A DNA stretch of 64,000 nucleotides, from positions 1 to 64,000 of the forward strand of contig NZ_MCZZ01000111.1 in NCBI RefSeq assembly GCF_002875705.1. Direction: 5' to 3'. The position numbers were made by a program, and so were the translations under genes. Below are positions 28,533 through 42,270 of the stretch, one piece after another. Every line of letters starts with the position of its first letter. The stretch's first letter is position 1. Below the pieces are notes generated by a model. That model did not search any database and was not told the DNA's origin. It saw only the letters and a program-made list of their open reading frames with translations. Origin of the DNA: Vibrio sp. 10N.261.45.E2. Lineage in GTDB: Bacteria > Pseudomonadota > Gammaproteobacteria > Enterobacterales > Vibrionaceae.

Positions 28533-29330
28533 ATGAATCACCCGATTGAACAACTTGAACAGATTATGACTAAGCTGCGCGATCCAGAAGGTGGCTGTCC
28601 TTGGGATTTAAAACAAAATTTTGAAACAATTGTCCCGCATACTATCGAAGAGACGTACGAAGTGGTGGATGCAATTCACAATAAAGATTGGCAAAACCTA
28701 CAAGAAGAGTTGGGCGATCTGTTGTTTCAGGTGATTTTCTACAGCCAATTGGCAAAAGAAAAGGGGCTTTTCGAGTTTTCTGATGTGGTCGAAGGCATTA
28801 ACGAGAAGCTAACGCGTCGCCATCCGCATGTGTTCTCTGATACCGAGTTTGCGAGCGATGAAGAAATTAATGCCAACTGGGAAGCTGAAAAAGCCAAAGA
28901 AAAAGCACAAGCAGGCAAAACTCAAGAAAGTATTCTAGACTCAATACCAAACTCTCTACCTGCACTTTCTCGTGCTACAAAGATTCAAAAGCAGGTAGCA
29001 AAATATGGCTTTGATTGGGACTCCATTGGCCCAGTGGCGAATAAGGTTTTAGAGGAAGTCGATGAGGTGCTGGAAGAAGCACTTCAAGTGACGCCAAATG
29101 AAGATTTGGTTGAAGAAGAGTTGGGTGATTTGCTGTTTGCAACGGTTAATTTGGTGCGACATTTGGGTAAAAATCCAGAGTCGGCTCTCAATAAAGCCAA
29201 TCTGAAATTCTCACGTCGCTTTAAAGGAGTGGAACAAAAAGTTCGTCAGCAAGATAAAATTTTGACCGACTTTTCACTACAACAGCTTGATTCCATGTGG
29301 GATGAAGTCAAAGTGGCGGAGAAAAGATAA
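28533..29330 (+). CDS. mazG: Nucleoside triphosphate pyrophosphohydrolase MazG
   Basis: MazG hydrolyses nucleoside triphosphates to monophosphates and pyrophosphate, cleaning the nucleotide pool; in E. coli it also lowers ppGpp indirectly. The 265-aa protein has two MazG domains: the first with [14 protein letters not shown] and the metal-binding ELGDLLFQ near residue 58, the second with [13 protein letters not shown] near residue 198. The ATG at 28533 is preceded by AGGAAG; a GTG six codons upstream lacks one. No mazEF toxin-antitoxin pair lies between relA and mazG, unlike in E. coli. Confidence 0.96.
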   Translation: MNHPIEQLEQIMTKLRDPEGGCPWDLKQNFETIVPHTIEETYEVVDAIHNKDWQNLQEELGDLLFQVIFYSQLAKEKGLFEFSDVVEGINEKLTRRHPHVFSDTEFASDEEINANWEAEKAKEKAQAGKTQESILDSIPNSLPALSRATKIQKQVAKYGFDWDSIGPVANKVLEEVDEVLEEALQVTPNEDLVEEELGDLLFATVNLVRHLGKNPESALNKANLKFSRRFKGVEQKVRQQDKILTDFSLQQLDSMWDEVKVAEKR

Positions 29331-29380
29331 CCAAAGCTTTTATCATGAATTGATTTGAAGCAAAAAATAAAAAATAGCAG

Positions 29381-31121
<1,741 letters not shown>

Positions 31122-31145
31122 AAAGGAATACAGGTAGCTGCGTAA

Positions 31146-32501
<1,356 letters not shown>

Positions 32502-32517
32502 TTCGTCCTATTTGGCA

Positions 32518-32604
32518 CTGTAGCTACGTTAACTGCAGAAGATTCACTAAGTCACATAGGAAACTATGCTCCATAGCTGAATCTTCTTTGTTGCCTTGCT
32601 ACAG
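32518..32604. repeat. Hairpin repeat copy B, downstream of eno
   Basis: Outer CTGTAGC/GCTACAG arms and inner GAAGATTCA/TGAATCTTC arms enclose a CATAG-GAAA-CTATG hairpin with a GNRA-type tetraloop. It shares the ordered blocks CGTTAACTGC, TCACATAGG, CTATGCTC and TTGTTGCCTTG with copy A after relA, at nearly identical spacing (72 versus 71 bases). Confidence 0.78.
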
Positions 32605-32637
32605 CACCAACTAGTTAGAATTATGCACTAATGCTTT

Positions 32638-32670
32638 TGAATGCCTCGCTTATGCGGGGCATTTTTTTGT
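32638..32670 (+). terminator. eno terminator
   Basis: An AATGCC.CGC/GCG.GGCATT stem with a TTAT loop is followed by seven Ts, about 140 bases after the eno stop codon and after hairpin repeat copy B. Confidence 0.88.
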
Positions 32671-32686
32671 CTGCAGAAAGGTGGAG

Positions 32687-32790
32687 TAAAGAACCTCTAG
32701 GTTCTAAAGCTCCTCCTGTTACATATAAAGTTCGTCATTCCCTAGACTGACGAAGGAGGGAGTAGGGAATCTCATCACAGGTTCCTAACG
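32687..32790. repeat. Palindromic repeat in the eno-ftsB junction
   Basis: Nested inverted segments are visible: AGAACCTCTAGGTTCT (32690-32705), CTCCTCC against GGAGGGAG, and ATTCCCTA (32737-32744) against TAGGGAAT (32763-32770). The element is non-coding and looks like a dispersed palindromic repeat of the kind found between Vibrio genes; only one copy is in this window. Confidence 0.5.
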
Positions 32791-32906
32791 ACAATAATTC
32801 CCCGACTAATTAATTCCATGACACCACATATCTCGCACCAATAAGCTCATTATGGTATATATGTGCCTTATTCTAGTTCCTTCTTTTTCAACCGGCGAAA
32901 GGTGTT

Positions 32907-33188
32907 ATGCGAATTTTTGCTTTAGTACTGCTCATAGTGTTTGGCTGGCTACAACACACACTGTGGCTCGGTAAAAATGGTATCTCTGATTACTACGGTG
33001 TGAACAACGAAATCCAAGTTCAACAACAAGTAAACGAAAAACTGCATGTTCGCAACGCCGAGATGTTTGCTGAAATCGACGATCTACGCCAAGGCTTAGA
33101 CGCGATAGAAGAGCGTGCACGTCATGAACTTGGAATGGTCAAAGAAGGCGAAACGTTTTATCGCATCATTGGTGAGGAATCCCATTAA
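32907..33188 (+). CDS. ftsB: Cell division protein FtsB
   Basis: FtsB is a small bitopic membrane protein that forms the FtsQLB divisome complex. The 93-aa protein has a short cytoplasmic start, one transmembrane segment (residues about 3-20), a periplasmic coiled coil (about 28-70, starting [11 protein letters not shown]) and the family end [20 protein letters not shown] precedes the ATG. It overlaps ispD by one base (TAATG), forming the ftsB-ispD-ispF-truD operon as in E. coli. Confidence 0.96.
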   Translation: MRIFALVLLIVFGWLQHTLWLGKNGISDYYGVNNEIQVQQQVNEKLHVRNAEMFAEIDDLRQGLDAIEERARHELGMVKEGETFYRIIGEESH

Positions 33189-33889
33189 TGTCGACTCAAC
33201 TTCAAAGCGTGATTGCCGTTGTACCGGCAGCGGGCGTTGGTAGCCGAATGAAGGCAGATCGCCCTAAGCAATACCTCAAGATTCATGGCAAAACGATTTT
33301 AGAGCACACCGTTGAGAAATTACTGTCTCACCCGCAAGTCGCTCAAATTGTCGTTGCTATCAGTGATGCTGACCCATACTACCCAGAGCTAGCCCTTAAC
33401 CAGAACCCACAAGTGATCAGAGTCTCTGGTGGAAGCGAAAGAGCAGACTCCGTGCTCTCTGCTTTAGATTACATTGCTGAACAACAACTTGGTGATTGGG
33501 TGATGGTCCATGATGCTGCAAGGCCTTGTGTTCAACTGAGCGATATCGACAAGCTAATTTCAGGCGCGATGAGCCATGATGTAGGCGCTATTTTAGCGGC
33601 TCCAGTTCGTGACACGATGAAGCGAGGTGCTCAAGGGCAGATCGAGCATACCGTTGAGCGAGCCGATTTATGGCACGCACTTACGCCACAAATGTTCAGA
33701 GCAAAGCCTCTGTGGAATGCATTAAGTGAGGCGCTGCAACAAGGCGTTTCAATTACTGATGAAGCCTCAGCCTTTGAATGGAAAGGTTTATCACCTGCTT
33801 TAGTGGCAGGGCGTTCAGATAATTTTAAGATTACTCAGCCTGAAGATTTAGCGCTTGCTGAGTTTTATTTAAGTCAGAATAAGGAATAA
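33188..33889 (+). CDS. ispD: 2-C-methyl-D-erythritol 4-phosphate cytidylyltransferase
   Basis: IspD couples methylerythritol phosphate with CTP in the non-mevalonate isoprenoid pathway. The 233-aa protein has the nucleotidyltransferase signature [19 protein letters not shown] near residue 12 and [11 protein letters not shown] near residue 103. The ATG overlaps the ftsB stop codon by one base, with GAGGAA upstream. The following ispF encodes a later step of the same pathway and overlaps by one base. Confidence 0.97.
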   Translation: MSTQLQSVIAVVPAAGVGSRMKADRPKQYLKIHGKTILEHTVEKLLSHPQVAQIVVAISDADPYYPELALNQNPQVIRVSGGSERADSVLSALDYIAEQQLGDWVMVHDAARPCVQLSDIDKLISGAMSHDVGAILAAPVRDTMKRGAQGQIEHTVERADLWHALTPQMFRAKPLWNALSEALQQGVSITDEASAFEWKGLSPALVAGRSDNFKITQPEDLALAEFYLSQNKE

Positions 33890-34371
33890 TGATGATTCGT
33901 ATTGGCCATGGCTTTGATGTACATAAGTTTGGTGGTGAAGGCCCGGTAATTATTGGTGGGGTTAGCATCCCTTACGAGCAAGGTCTTATTGCACATTCAG
34001 ACGGTGATGTTGCCCTTCATGCGTTGTGTGACGCTCTATTAGGTGCGATTGCTGCGGGTGATATTGGTCGTCATTTCCCTGACACTGATGATGAATGGAA
34101 AGGCGCGGATAGCCGCGAGCTACTGAAAGATGTGTATCGTCGAGTAAAAGAACAAGGTTACGTGATTGGCAATGCCGATATTACTATCATGGCGCAATCT
34201 CCAAAAATGGCGCCACATATAGACTCTATGTGCCAAGCTATTGCTCAAGACCTAGAAACCAGCATTAGCAATGTGAATGTAAAAGCGACGACCACTGAGC
34301 GTTTAGGCTTTACAGGTCGCAAAGAGGGCATCGCATGTGAAGCGGTGGTCCTAATTACTAAAAGTGCGTAA
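33889..34371 (+). CDS. ispF: 2-C-methyl-D-erythritol 2,4-cyclodiphosphate synthase
   Basis: IspF cyclises the CDP-methylerythritol phosphate intermediate with loss of CMP. The 160-aa trimer-forming protein carries the zinc-binding [10 protein letters not shown] (near residue 6) and the [18 protein letters not shown] motif near residue 36. Two adjacent ATGs can start it; the second (33892) is better spaced from AAGGA and matches family N-termini. It overlaps ispD by one base. Confidence 0.97.
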   Translation: MMIRIGHGFDVHKFGGEGPVIIGGVSIPYEQGLIAHSDGDVALHALCDALLGAIAAGDIGRHFPDTDDEWKGADSRELLKDVYRRVKEQGYVIGNADITIMAQSPKMAPHIDSMCQAIAQDLETSISNVNVKATTTERLGFTGRKEGIACEAVVLITKSA

Positions 34372-34393
34372 GCACCAACACGAAAAGAACAGC

Positions 34394-35440
34394 ATGTCAG
34401 ATATTTTATCTTCATTGGCTTATCTAAACGGTAAACCAACTGCGAAAGCAAAACTAAAAGCAAAAGCCGAACACTTTGTCGTTAATGAAGACTTGGGTTT
34501 TGAGTTTACTGGTGAAGGCGAGCACCTAATGGTTCGTATTCGTAAAACTGGTGAAAACACGAGTTTCGTAGCAAACGAGCTGGCTAAAGCTTGCGGTGTT
34601 AAGTCGAAAGACGTGAGCTGGGCTGGTTTAAAAGACCGTCACGCCGTTACTCAGCAGTGGTTGAGTGTGCACCTACCTAAAGGTGAGCCTGACTTTTCAG
34701 CTTTCTTAGCACAGTACCCAAGCATTGAGATCTTGGCGACAGCACGACACAACAAAAAGTTACGTCCGGGTGATTTAGTTGGCAACCAATTCGAGTTAAC
34801 TTTGTCTGAAGTAACAGACTGTGATGATGTCGTAAAGCGTTTGGAAAAAGTCGCTCAAGTCGGCGTGCCGAATTACTTCGGTGCTCAGCGTTTTGGTAAT
34901 GAAGGTAATAACTTATCTGAAGCTCGTCGTTGGGGCCGTGATAACGTTCGTACTCGTAACCAAAATAAGCGCAGCTTGTACCTTTCTGCGGCTCGCTCAT
35001 GGATTTATAACTTGATCCTGTCAGACCGTATTGAGCAAGATGCGTTTGCATCGGCATTGGTTGGCGATATTGTCATGAAAGACGGCGCTCAACTAACGGT
35101 AACGGCTGACAATATCGAAGAGATAAGCCAAGACATCGTGAATGGCTCTGCATTAATGACTGTTGCGTTGGCTGGTGATAACGCCTTACCAACGACTGAT
35201 GAGTCTCAAGCGTTAGAGCAAAAACATCTTGATTCTGAACCTGACCTAATGGCCCTGATTCGCGGTAACCGCATGCGCCATGACCGTCGTGAAGCATCGT
35301 TAAAACCAACCGATTTATCTTGGGAAGTGAACGAAGATAACGTCACTCTTAAGTTCTCGCTAGACGCAGGTTGTTTCGCAACTGCTATCGTTCGTGAGTT
35401 GGTTGAAGAAGTACACGTAGAGAGAACCTACGAACAGTAA
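34394..35440 (+). CDS. truD: tRNA pseudouridine(13) synthase
   Basis: TruD forms pseudouridine at position 13 of tRNA(Glu). The 348-aa protein (349 in E. coli) shows the catalytic aspartate in SWAGLKDRHAVTQQW near residue 80, the PNYFGAQRFG motif near residue 159, and a TruD-specific insertion domain. I start at ATG 34394 (MSDILSSLAYL); a GTG ten codons upstream overlaps ispF by 8 bases and is possible because neither start has a strong ribosome binding site. Confidence 0.95.
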   Translation: MSDILSSLAYLNGKPTAKAKLKAKAEHFVVNEDLGFEFTGEGEHLMVRIRKTGENTSFVANELAKACGVKSKDVSWAGLKDRHAVTQQWLSVHLPKGEPDFSAFLAQYPSIEILATARHNKKLRPGDLVGNQFELTLSEVTDCDDVVKRLEKVAQVGVPNYFGAQRFGNEGNNLSEARRWGRDNVRTRNQNKRSLYLSAARSWIYNLILSDRIEQDAFASALVGDIVMKDGAQLTVTADNIEEISQDIVNGSALMTVALAGDNALPTTDESQALEQKHLDSEPDLMALIRGNRMRHDRREASLKPTDLSWEVNEDNVTLKFSLDAGCFATAIVRELVEEVHVERTYEQ

Positions 35441-35521
35441 CGATTCAGCTTGGAGCCTGGGTCACTTGAATTGGAATTTAAGTGGCTTGGCTTAGCATTG
35501 GAACAAAAGAAAGGATACAAG

Positions 35522-36265
35522 ATGAAGATTTTACTCAGCAACGATGATGGTGTGCACGCTCAAGGTATTCATGAGCTTGCAAATGAGCTACGTGATCTTG
35601 CTGAAGTTATCATGGTTGCCCCTGATCGTAATCGCTCGGGTGCGTCAAATTCATTAACTTTAGAACAGCCTCTACGTGTTCAAGAGATTGCTGAAAATAT
35701 CTACTCGGTACAAGGAACACCGACCGATTGTGTGCATTTTGCGTTAAACGAACTGCTAAAAAATGACATGCCTGATCTGGTATTAACGGGCATTAATCAC
35801 GGTGCTAACCTTGGCGATGACGTGCTTTATTCAGGCACGGTGGCTGCAGCAATGGAAGGGCATTTTCTAGGCGTTCAATCGGTAGCGTTTTCTCTGGTGG
35901 GGAAAAAACATTTTAAGACAGCGGCAGCGATTGCTCGTCGTATTGTCGAACAACATTTAGCAAACCCAATCCCGACCAATCGCTTGTTGAACGTGAACGT
36001 TCCTGATTTAGCCTTAGAACAACTGTCTGGTACTCAGGTGACGCGTCTTGGTGCTCGTCATCACGCTGAAGATATGATTAAACAAAAAGATCCGCGTGGT
36101 CATGATATCTATTGGCTAGGCCCTCCGGGCAAAGAGCAAGATGCGGGCGAAGGTACCGATTTTTACGCTATCGAGCATGGCTTTGTGTCGGTAACACCGT
36201 TACAAGTTGATCTGACGGCGCATGAGTCGTTGGGTGCAATGTCTACATGGTTAGAGGAGAAGTAA
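35522..36265 (+). CDS. surE: 5'/3'-nucleotidase SurE
   Basis: SurE is a metal-dependent nucleotidase and exopolyphosphatase linked to stationary-phase survival. The 247-aa protein has the metal-binding LLSNDDG motif at the start, [10 protein letters not shown] near residue 39 and [18 protein letters not shown] near residue 91. The ATG at 35522 follows AAGGATAC; the longer frame from 35450 adds 24 unsupported residues. surE, pcm, nlpD and rpoS form the conserved stationary-phase cluster; pcm begins right after the surE stop codon. Confidence 0.97.
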   Translation: MKILLSNDDGVHAQGIHELANELRDLAEVIMVAPDRNRSGASNSLTLEQPLRVQEIAENIYSVQGTPTDCVHFALNELLKNDMPDLVLTGINHGANLGDDVLYSGTVAAAMEGHFLGVQSVAFSLVGKKHFKTAAAIARRIVEQHLANPIPTNRLLNVNVPDLALEQLSGTQVTRLGARHHAEDMIKQKDPRGHDIYWLGPPGKEQDAGEGTDFYAIEHGFVSVTPLQVDLTAHESLGAMSTWLEEK

Positions 36266-36892
36266 GTGAGTAACCCACAAGCAGAACGCTTAATTACTTT
36301 TCTGATTGAAAATGGTATCCAAGATCAAAAGGTTCTTGATGCGATCTACCAACTGCCGAGAGAGAGTTTTTTGTCTCAGGCTATGTATCACCAAGCTTAT
36401 GATAATAATGCGTTACCGATCGGGCAGGGGCAGACCATCTCACAGCCATACATTGTTGCTAAAATGACGGAGCTACTTGAATTACAGCAAGGTAGTCGTG
36501 TTTTGGAGATCGGAACGGGTTCAGGTTACCAAACCGCTGTATTGGCTCAACTTGTTGACCATGTTTACTCGGTTGAAAGAATAAAGTCGCTACAATGGGA
36601 TGCTAAGCGTAGGTTGAAGCAGCTCGATTTCTACAATATTTCAACCAAGCATGGTGATGGCTGGCAAGGCTGGTCTTCAAAAGCGCCTTTTGATGCGATT
36701 ATTGTCACCGCAGCTGCTGAGTCGATTCCTCAAGCACTTCTGCAGCAACTGAGAGATGGTGGTCGTTTACTGATTCCAGTCGGAGATGACGAACAGCAAC
36801 TATTGAAAATTGTTCGCCACGGTGATGAGTTTTTATCGAGTGTTATCGAGATGGTGAGATTTGTACCTCTTGTTCCTGGTGAGCTAGCTTAA
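36266..36892 (+). CDS. pcm: Protein-L-isoaspartate O-methyltransferase
   Basis: Pcm methylates isoaspartyl residues that accumulate in ageing proteins, allowing their repair. The 208-aa protein has the SAM-binding motif [18 protein letters not shown] near residue 79, the family motif [13 protein letters not shown] near residue 53 and IIVTAAA. The start is GTG, directly abutting the surE TAA, with GAGGAG inside the surE end as ribosome binding site, so translation is coupled. Confidence 0.97.
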   Translation: MSNPQAERLITFLIENGIQDQKVLDAIYQLPRESFLSQAMYHQAYDNNALPIGQGQTISQPYIVAKMTELLELQQGSRVLEIGTGSGYQTAVLAQLVDHVYSVERIKSLQWDAKRRLKQLDFYNISTKHGDGWQGWSSKAPFDAIIVTAAAESIPQALLQQLRDGGRLLIPVGDDEQQLLKIVRHGDEFLSSVIEMVRFVPLVPGELA

Positions 36893-36926
36893 TAAAAGAC
36901 TAATGGTGTAGGTGGATAGAGAGTCG

Positions 36927-37841
36927 ATGCGTTCGAAGTTGTTTAAAGGAAGTACTTTACTGCTTAGCTGTGCCCTTATTGGGTGTGCAGCGAATTCGCC
37001 TGCGCCGGTTTCAAGCCTAAACAAGAACTACTCATCGATTGATCGTGGTAGTTATCGTGGCAGTTACTATGAAGTGAAAAAAGGCGATACGCTTTATTTC
37101 ATCGCATATGTAACCAATAAAGATGTTAAAGACCTTATCAGTTACAACAAACTATCGGCTCCTTATACTATCCACCCGGGGCAGAAGCTTAAGTTGTGGC
37201 GTCCGAGCTACAACGCGCCAGCGTATGGTAAATCAACCGTCGCGGTTGCAGCAGTTGCTGCGCCTGTTGCGGCATCCACAACGTCATCTGCGGCAAGTAA
37301 ACCTAAAACCACCCCACAAAAGAGCAAAAGCTCTAAACCTGCGCCAGCTCAAACTACCACCAAAGTGGTGAAAAAAGATCCACCAAAGAAGGTTGAACAA
37401 TCCAAATCAAAGGAGTATGTTGGTTCTAAAGGTAAACAGAATGTTACACCGTCCACCAAACCAACAAGTGATAAAGTATCCAAATGGTTATGGCCAACTA
37501 AAGGGAGAGTAATCAAGAATTTCTCTGTAGGCGAACAAGGAAATAAAGGCATAGACATAGCAGGACAGCGAGGTCAGCCAATAGTATCTACTGCAGGGGG
37601 AACGGTTGTTTATTCGGGTAATGCATTACGAGGCTACGGCAATCTAGTGATTGTGAAGCACAATGATAATTACTTAAGTGCATACGCGCATAACGACCGA
37701 CTATTAGTATCTGAAGGGCAAAGTGTGAAATCAGGGCAGAAGATTGCAACAATGGGAAGCTCTGGAGCCAGCAGTGTTAGGCTGCACTTTGAGATTCGTT
37801 ACCAAGGTAAATCCGTTAATCCAAAACGATATTTACCTTAA
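36927..37841 (+). CDS. nlpD: Murein hydrolase activator NlpD
   Basis: NlpD is an outer-membrane lipoprotein that activates the amidase AmiC during septal wall splitting. The 304-aa protein has a lipoprotein signal ending in LIGC (cysteine about residue 20), a LysM domain (YYEVKKGDTLYFIAY), a low-complexity Ala/Lys/Pro/Ser linker and a C-terminal LytM/M23 domain. The zinc site is degenerate: NKGID replaces HxGxD and RLHF replaces HLHF, as in E. coli NlpD, so it should activate rather than hydrolyse. ATG 36927 is preferred to GTG 36912. Confidence 0.95.
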   Translation: MRSKLFKGSTLLLSCALIGCAANSPAPVSSLNKNYSSIDRGSYRGSYYEVKKGDTLYFIAYVTNKDVKDLISYNKLSAPYTIHPGQKLKLWRPSYNAPAYGKSTVAVAAVAAPVAASTTSSAASKPKTTPQKSKSSKPAPAQTTTKVVKKDPPKKVEQSKSKEYVGSKGKQNVTPSTKPTSDKVSKWLWPTKGRVIKNFSVGEQGNKGIDIAGQRGQPIVSTAGGTVVYSGNALRGYGNLVIVKHNDNYLSAYAHNDRLLVSEGQSVKSGQKIATMGSSGASSVRLHFEIRYQGKSVNPKRYLP

Positions 37842-37939
37842 ATACAATATGCGAAAATTACGTATTGTATGGAGTGACATAGTCATTTAGCGACATATGA
37901 AGTTGTAATGTCATGCTAATTTCGCCAGGGGGAGGCGTT

Positions 37940-38920
37940 ATGAGTATAAGCAATGCAGTAACCAAAGAAGAGTTCGATCTTAACCAAGCAACCACGGAAC
38001 CGGAAGCTCTTGGAAAAGCAAAACGAACAGTCACTAAGAAAACCGAGGCGAAAGAAGAAGTTGAAGTTACGTCTAAAAGTTTAGATGCCACACAACTCTA
38101 CTTAGGCGAAATTGGTTTCTCACCACTACTAACCGCTGAAGAAGAAGTGCTTTACGCACGTCGAGCTCTACGCGGTGATGAAGCAGCACGTAAACGCATG
38201 ATCGAAAGCAACCTGCGTTTAGTGGTAAAAATTTCTCGTCGTTATAGCAACCGCGGCCTTGCACTTCTCGATCTAATCGAAGAAGGCAACCTAGGTTTGA
38301 TTCGCGCCGTAGAGAAGTTTGACCCAGAGCGTGGCTTCCGCTTTTCAACTTACGCAACATGGTGGATTCGTCAAACCATTGAACGTGCGTTGATGAATCA
38401 GACTCGCACGATCCGTTTGCCAATCCATGTTGTGAAAGAGCTGAACATCTACCTACGCACAGCAAGAGAACTATCACAAAAGCTTGACCACGAACCAACG
38501 GCAGAAGAAATTGCTTCTAAGCTAGATAAGCCGGTTGCTGATGTGAGCAAGATGCTTCGTCTAAACGAACGAGTGAGCTCTGTAGATACGCCAATTGGTG
38601 GTGACGGTGAGAAAGCTCTGTTGGATATTATTCCAGACATCAACAATTCAGATCCTGAGGTTTCAACTCAGGATAGCGATATCAAGAACTCACTGATATT
38701 CTGGCTTGATGAACTGAATCCAAAGCAGAAAGAGGTGCTTGCACGTCGATTTGGACTATTAGGTTATGAACCGTCCACGCTAGAAGAAGTTGGCCGTGAA
38801 ATCAGCCTGACTCGTGAGCGAGTTCGTCAAATCCAAGTAGAAGGTCTTCGCCGTTTACGTGAGATTCTGATTAAGCAAGGTCTGAACATGGAAAACCTGT
38901 TCAACGTTGAAAACGACTAA
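37940..38920 (+). CDS. rpoS: RNA polymerase sigma factor RpoS
   Basis: RpoS directs general stress and stationary-phase transcription. The 326-aa protein has an acidic, variable N-terminus, region 1.2 ([19 protein letters not shown]), region 2 ([34 protein letters not shown]), region 3 and region 4 ([19 protein letters not shown]). GGGGGAGG ahead of the ATG at 37940 is an unusually strong ribosome binding site and fixes the start. In enterics its main promoter lies within nlpD; here the 98-base nlpD-rpoS gap contains self-complementary TGACAT/ATGTCA segments that could form a leader hairpin. Confidence 0.98.
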   Translation: MSISNAVTKEEFDLNQATTEPEALGKAKRTVTKKTEAKEEVEVTSKSLDATQLYLGEIGFSPLLTAEEEVLYARRALRGDEAARKRMIESNLRLVVKISRRYSNRGLALLDLIEEGNLGLIRAVEKFDPERGFRFSTYATWWIRQTIERALMNQTRTIRLPIHVVKELNIYLRTARELSQKLDHEPTAEEIASKLDKPVADVSKMLRLNERVSSVDTPIGGDGEKALLDIIPDINNSDPEVSTQDSDIKNSLIFWLDELNPKQKEVLARRFGLLGYEPSTLEEVGREISLTRERVRQIQVEGLRRLREILIKQGLNMENLFNVEND

Positions 38921-38956
38921 TTGAACGGATGATGCTTCTCTAAATCGAAGACAAAT

Positions 38957-38989
38957 AAAAACGCTGACTTAAAGTCAGCGTTTTTTTTG
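38957..38989. terminator. Terminator between rpoS and mutS
   Basis: A perfect ACGCTGACT/AGTCAGCGT stem with a TAA-type loop is followed by eight Ts and preceded by AAATAAAA. It serves rpoS and, in reverse, the convergent mutS transcript. Confidence 0.9.
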
Positions 38990-39060
38990 TTTGTGGCTAT
39001 GGTATTTCATGCCGTCTAATCAAAATCACAAACGGCAATAACAAGCTACTTGGTAAGAAA

Positions 39061-41622
39061 CTAAAGCAGCTTCTTCAAGCGGTAAAGCTCTTCTAATGCT
39101 TGGCGAGGGGTTAGATCATCAGGATCAACATTCGCCAATGCTTGCTCCACTTCACTTGGCTCTGGGATCAGGCTCAGTTGGTTTGCGATATCAACGCCAC
39201 TTGGCTTAGATGTCGGAGACTCAATACTCAATGCTTCGAGCTGTGTTAGCTTCGCGCGAGCGTTCTTGATCACGGCTTTTGGTACACCAGCCAACCCTGC
39301 AACCGCTAGGCCGTAAGATTTACTTGCTGCACCTTCTTGAACCGCGTGCATAAAGGCAATGCTGTCGCCGTGCTCAACCGCATCTAGGTGTACGTTTGCT
39401 AGAGTTGGAAGTTGGTTTGGTAACTCGGTTAGCTCAAAGTAATGCGTTGCAAACAGTGTCATCGCGTTGATTTGATTGGCTAGCCATTCTGCACTTGCCC
39501 AAGCTAGTGACAGACCATCGTAAGTACTGGTGCCACGACCAATTTCGTCCATTAACACAAGGCTATTTGGTGTCGCGTTGTGCAGGATATTGGCGGTTTC
39601 TGTCATCTCAACCATGAAGGTTGAACGACCAGAAGCGAGATCATCCGATGCGCCAATACGAGTAAAGATACGATCGATAGAGCCTATGGTCGCGCTTTCT
39701 GCAGGAACATAACAACCGATGTGAGCCATCAATGCGATGAGTGCTGTCTGGCGCATGTAGGTCGATTTACCACCCATGTTTGGACCTGTGATGATCAGCA
39801 TTTTACGCTGGTCGTTAAGGTCGATAGGGTTAGCAATGAAAGGTTCCTCCATCACTTGTTCAACAACAGGGTGACGACCTGCTTGGATCTGCACACCGGC
39901 TGATTCAGTCATGGTTGGACGGCAGTAATCAAGCGTATCTGCACGTTCAGCCAAGTTCTGTAGAACATCAAGCTGAGATACTGAAGAGGCGATATTTTGT
40001 AGGCGCTCTAGATACGGCAGTAGTAAGTCAAATAACTCTTCCCACAGCTGTTTCTCGATAGCGAGTGCTTTCGACTTAGAGTTAAGCACTTTGTCTTCAT
40101 GTTCTTTCAGTTCAGGAATGATATAGCGCTCAGCGTTCTTCAGCGTTTGGCGTCGAACATAGTGTGGCGGTACAAGGTGACTCTGCCCTCGGCTCACTTG
40201 GATGAAGAAACCGTGTACGTTGTTGTAGCCAACTTTAAGCGTGTCGATGCCATGACGCTCGCGCTCTTCTTGCTCAAGCTTATCAAGGAATTCGGTTGCG
40301 CCTGCTGCAAGGTCGCGCCATTCGTCTAACTCGGCATTATAGCCTTCGGCAATCACACCACCGTCACGGATAACCACCGGTGGGTTCTCTTTGATTGCAC
40401 GTTCAAGCAGTTCAGAAACCTCATCGACAGGAGAGGCATATTGAGCAAGCTGAGTTAGGTACGGGTGCTTAAGTTGCGTTAGCGTTTCAGCAAGCTCTGG
40501 TAAATACTCCATTGCTTGGCGAAGTCGCGCCATATCACGAGGACGAGCAGAACGAAGTGCAAGACGAGCAAGAATACGCTCGATATCACCAATCTGTTTC
40601 AAGGTCGGCTGTAGCTCTGTAAAGAGAGCCAAATCTTTCATTTCACCAATCGCATCTAGGCGTAGATCAAGTGCAGAGATATTGCGCATTGGTTGATGTA
40701 ACCAACGCTTAAGCATACGACTACCCATCGCGGTTGCGGTGTGATCAAGCACTTCAGCAAGAGTGTTGTCTGTGCCACCGGCAAGGTTTTGAGTGATTTC
40801 TAGATTGCGGCGAGTCGCTGCATCAAGGATCACTGAGTGATCTTGTTTATCCATCGTTAAAGAACGGATATGTGGAAGAGCAGTACGTTGAGTGTCTTTT
40901 ACGTATTGGATCAAACAACCAGCCGCACACAAGCCAAGTTTCGCGCCTTCTACACCAAAGCCAACCAGATCGCGAGTGCCAAACTGTTTATTCAATTGCT
41001 GCTTAGCAGTATCTAATTCAAATTCCCAGACTGGACGACGGCGGTTACCATTACGGCTTGCCATTAAATTTACTGGCTCGAAATCTTCAGGGAACAGCAG
41101 TTCACGCGGAGAGGTTCTCTGAAGCTCAGCAGTCATCGATTCTTCGGTTTCTGGCTCGCAAAGTTGGAATCGACCGGAGGTAATATCAAGTGTCGCGTAA
41201 CCAAACTTGCCGTTGTGGTGGTAAATCGCGGCGATTAAGTTGTCGACTCGCTCAGAAAGCAGGGCTTCGTCGGTTACGGTACCCGGTGTCACGATACGCA
41301 CGACCGCACGCTCAACAGGGCCTTTTGAAAGTGCTGGATTACCAATCTGTTCACAAATTGCTACGGATTCACCAAGTTGCACTAACTTTGCTAAGTATCC
41401 TTCAACGGCATGGTATGGAACACCCGCCATTGGAATCGGTTCACCATTTGATGAACCACGCTTAGTCAGTGAAATGTCGAGGAGTTGAGAAGCTTTTTTA
41501 GCGTCATCGTAGAAAAGCTCGTAGAAATCGCCCATGCGGTAGAACAGCAGAATTTCTGGGTTTTCTGCTTTCAGTTTTAGGTACTGCTGCATCATGGGAG
41601 TATGTTTTTGATCGGCTTTCAC
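39061..41622 (-). CDS. mutS: DNA mismatch repair protein MutS
   Basis: MutS recognises mismatches and starts methyl-directed repair with MutL. The 853-aa protein (E. coli 853) has the mismatch-binding motif [11 protein letters not shown] near residue 28, the ATPase Walker [15 protein letters not shown] near residue 614, Walker [13 protein letters not shown] near residue 690 and a C-terminal helix-turn-helix and tetramerisation tail ([10 protein letters not shown]). The start codon is GTG with AAAGAAG upstream. It is convergent with rpoS, as in E. coli and other Vibrio. Confidence 0.98.
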   Translation of the reverse strand: MKADQKHTPMMQQYLKLKAENPEILLFYRMGDFYELFYDDAKKASQLLDISLTKRGSSNGEPIPMAGVPYHAVEGYLAKLVQLGESVAICEQIGNPALSKGPVERAVVRIVTPGTVTDEALLSERVDNLIAAIYHHNGKFGYATLDITSGRFQLCEPETEESMTAELQRTSPRELLFPEDFEPVNLMASRNGNRRRPVWEFELDTAKQQLNKQFGTRDLVGFGVEGAKLGLCAAGCLIQYVKDTQRTALPHIRSLTMDKQDHSVILDAATRRNLEITQNLAGGTDNTLAEVLDHTATAMGSRMLKRWLHQPMRNISALDLRLDAIGEMKDLALFTELQPTLKQIGDIERILARLALRSARPRDMARLRQAMEYLPELAETLTQLKHPYLTQLAQYASPVDEVSELLERAIKENPPVVIRDGGVIAEGYNAELDEWRDLAAGATEFLDKLEQEERERHGIDTLKVGYNNVHGFFIQVSRGQSHLVPPHYVRRQTLKNAERYIIPELKEHEDKVLNSKSKALAIEKQLWEELFDLLLPYLERLQNIASSVSQLDVLQNLAERADTLDYCRPTMTESAGVQIQAGRHPVVEQVMEEPFIANPIDLNDQRKMLIITGPNMGGKSTYMRQTALIALMAHIGCYVPAESATIGSIDRIFTRIGASDDLASGRSTFMVEMTETANILHNATPNSLVLMDEIGRGTSTYDGLSLAWASAEWLANQINAMTLFATHYFELTELPNQLPTLANVHLDAVEHGDSIAFMHAVQEGAASKSYGLAVAGLAGVPKAVIKNARAKLTQLEALSIESPTSKPSGVDIANQLSLIPEPSEVEQALANVDPDDLTPRQALEELYRLKKLL

Positions 41623-41743
41623 AGTTAACTTCTTTCGTTTATTTCTATTGCGGCTTAGGATACGTGAAAGCGTTTCGTGCGAAAAGCGGCTGATGCGAAA
41701 AGATGCAAATCCAAATGATATGACAGTAAATAAAGGGAAGCTG

Positions 41744-42241
41744 ATGATGCAGATGACTCAAGACCTTAGTGAACAGCTTGGACATTTACTCGCTAAACAC
41801 AAACAAGTGTTAGTGACGGCTGAATCTTGCACTGGCGGAGGTGTCGCGAGTGCAGTCACCGATATTGCGGGCAGTTCGGGGTGGTTTGATCGCGCTTTTG
41901 TTACTTATAGCAATGAAGCCAAACAAGAGATGATAGGTGTGCAGCTTAAAACCTTGATTGAGTTTGGCGCTGTGAGTGAGCCTGTCGTCATAGAAATGGC
42001 GAGCGGGGCATTGCAACACTCAAATGGAACCATCTCTGTATCGATCAGTGGCATTGCCGGGCCAGGTGGCGCGACCGAAGATAAGCCTGTTGGTACAGTA
42101 TGCTTCGCGTGGAAAGCGCTAAATGGCTGGGATAAAGTAGAAACGCATGTATTTACAGGCGACAGATCACAAGTACGCCAACAAGCCACGCACCATGCCC
42201 TGCAAGTTATTTATGATTACCTATCAATGGAAGGTAAGTAA
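41744..42241 (+). CDS. pncC: Nicotinamide-nucleotide amidase (CinA C-terminal domain)
   Basis: PncC deamidates NMN to nicotinate mononucleotide in the pyridine nucleotide cycle. The 165-aa protein is a stand-alone CinA C-terminal domain with the [12 protein letters not shown] motif near residue 25, and [19 protein letters not shown] near residue 103. The start is one of ATGs 41744 or 41747, after AAGGGAAG; a longer frame to 41648 overlaps the mutS control region. It is directly upstream of recA, as in E. coli (ygaD-recA). Confidence 0.95.
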   Translation: MMQMTQDLSEQLGHLLAKHKQVLVTAESCTGGGVASAVTDIAGSSGWFDRAFVTYSNEAKQEMIGVQLKTLIEFGAVSEPVVIEMASGALQHSNGTISVSISGIAGPGGATEDKPVGTVCFAWKALNGWDKVETHVFTGDRSQVRQQATHHALQVIYDYLSMEGK

Positions 42242-42270
42242 CATTTGTACAAATTATTTTCATACAGGTA

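Larger units (their letters stand above)
32502..32906. other. Repeat-filled eno-ftsB junction
   Basis: These 405 bases contain no gene. From left to right they hold a hairpin repeat (32518-32604), the eno terminator (32638-32669) and a second palindromic repeat (32687-32790); the rest carries the ftsB promoter region. Confidence 0.75.

Noticed and set aside
38073..38498. A 141-codon minus-strand frame opposite rpoS
   Set aside because: Antisense to conserved sigma-factor regions, with a composition typical of shadow frames and no start signals.
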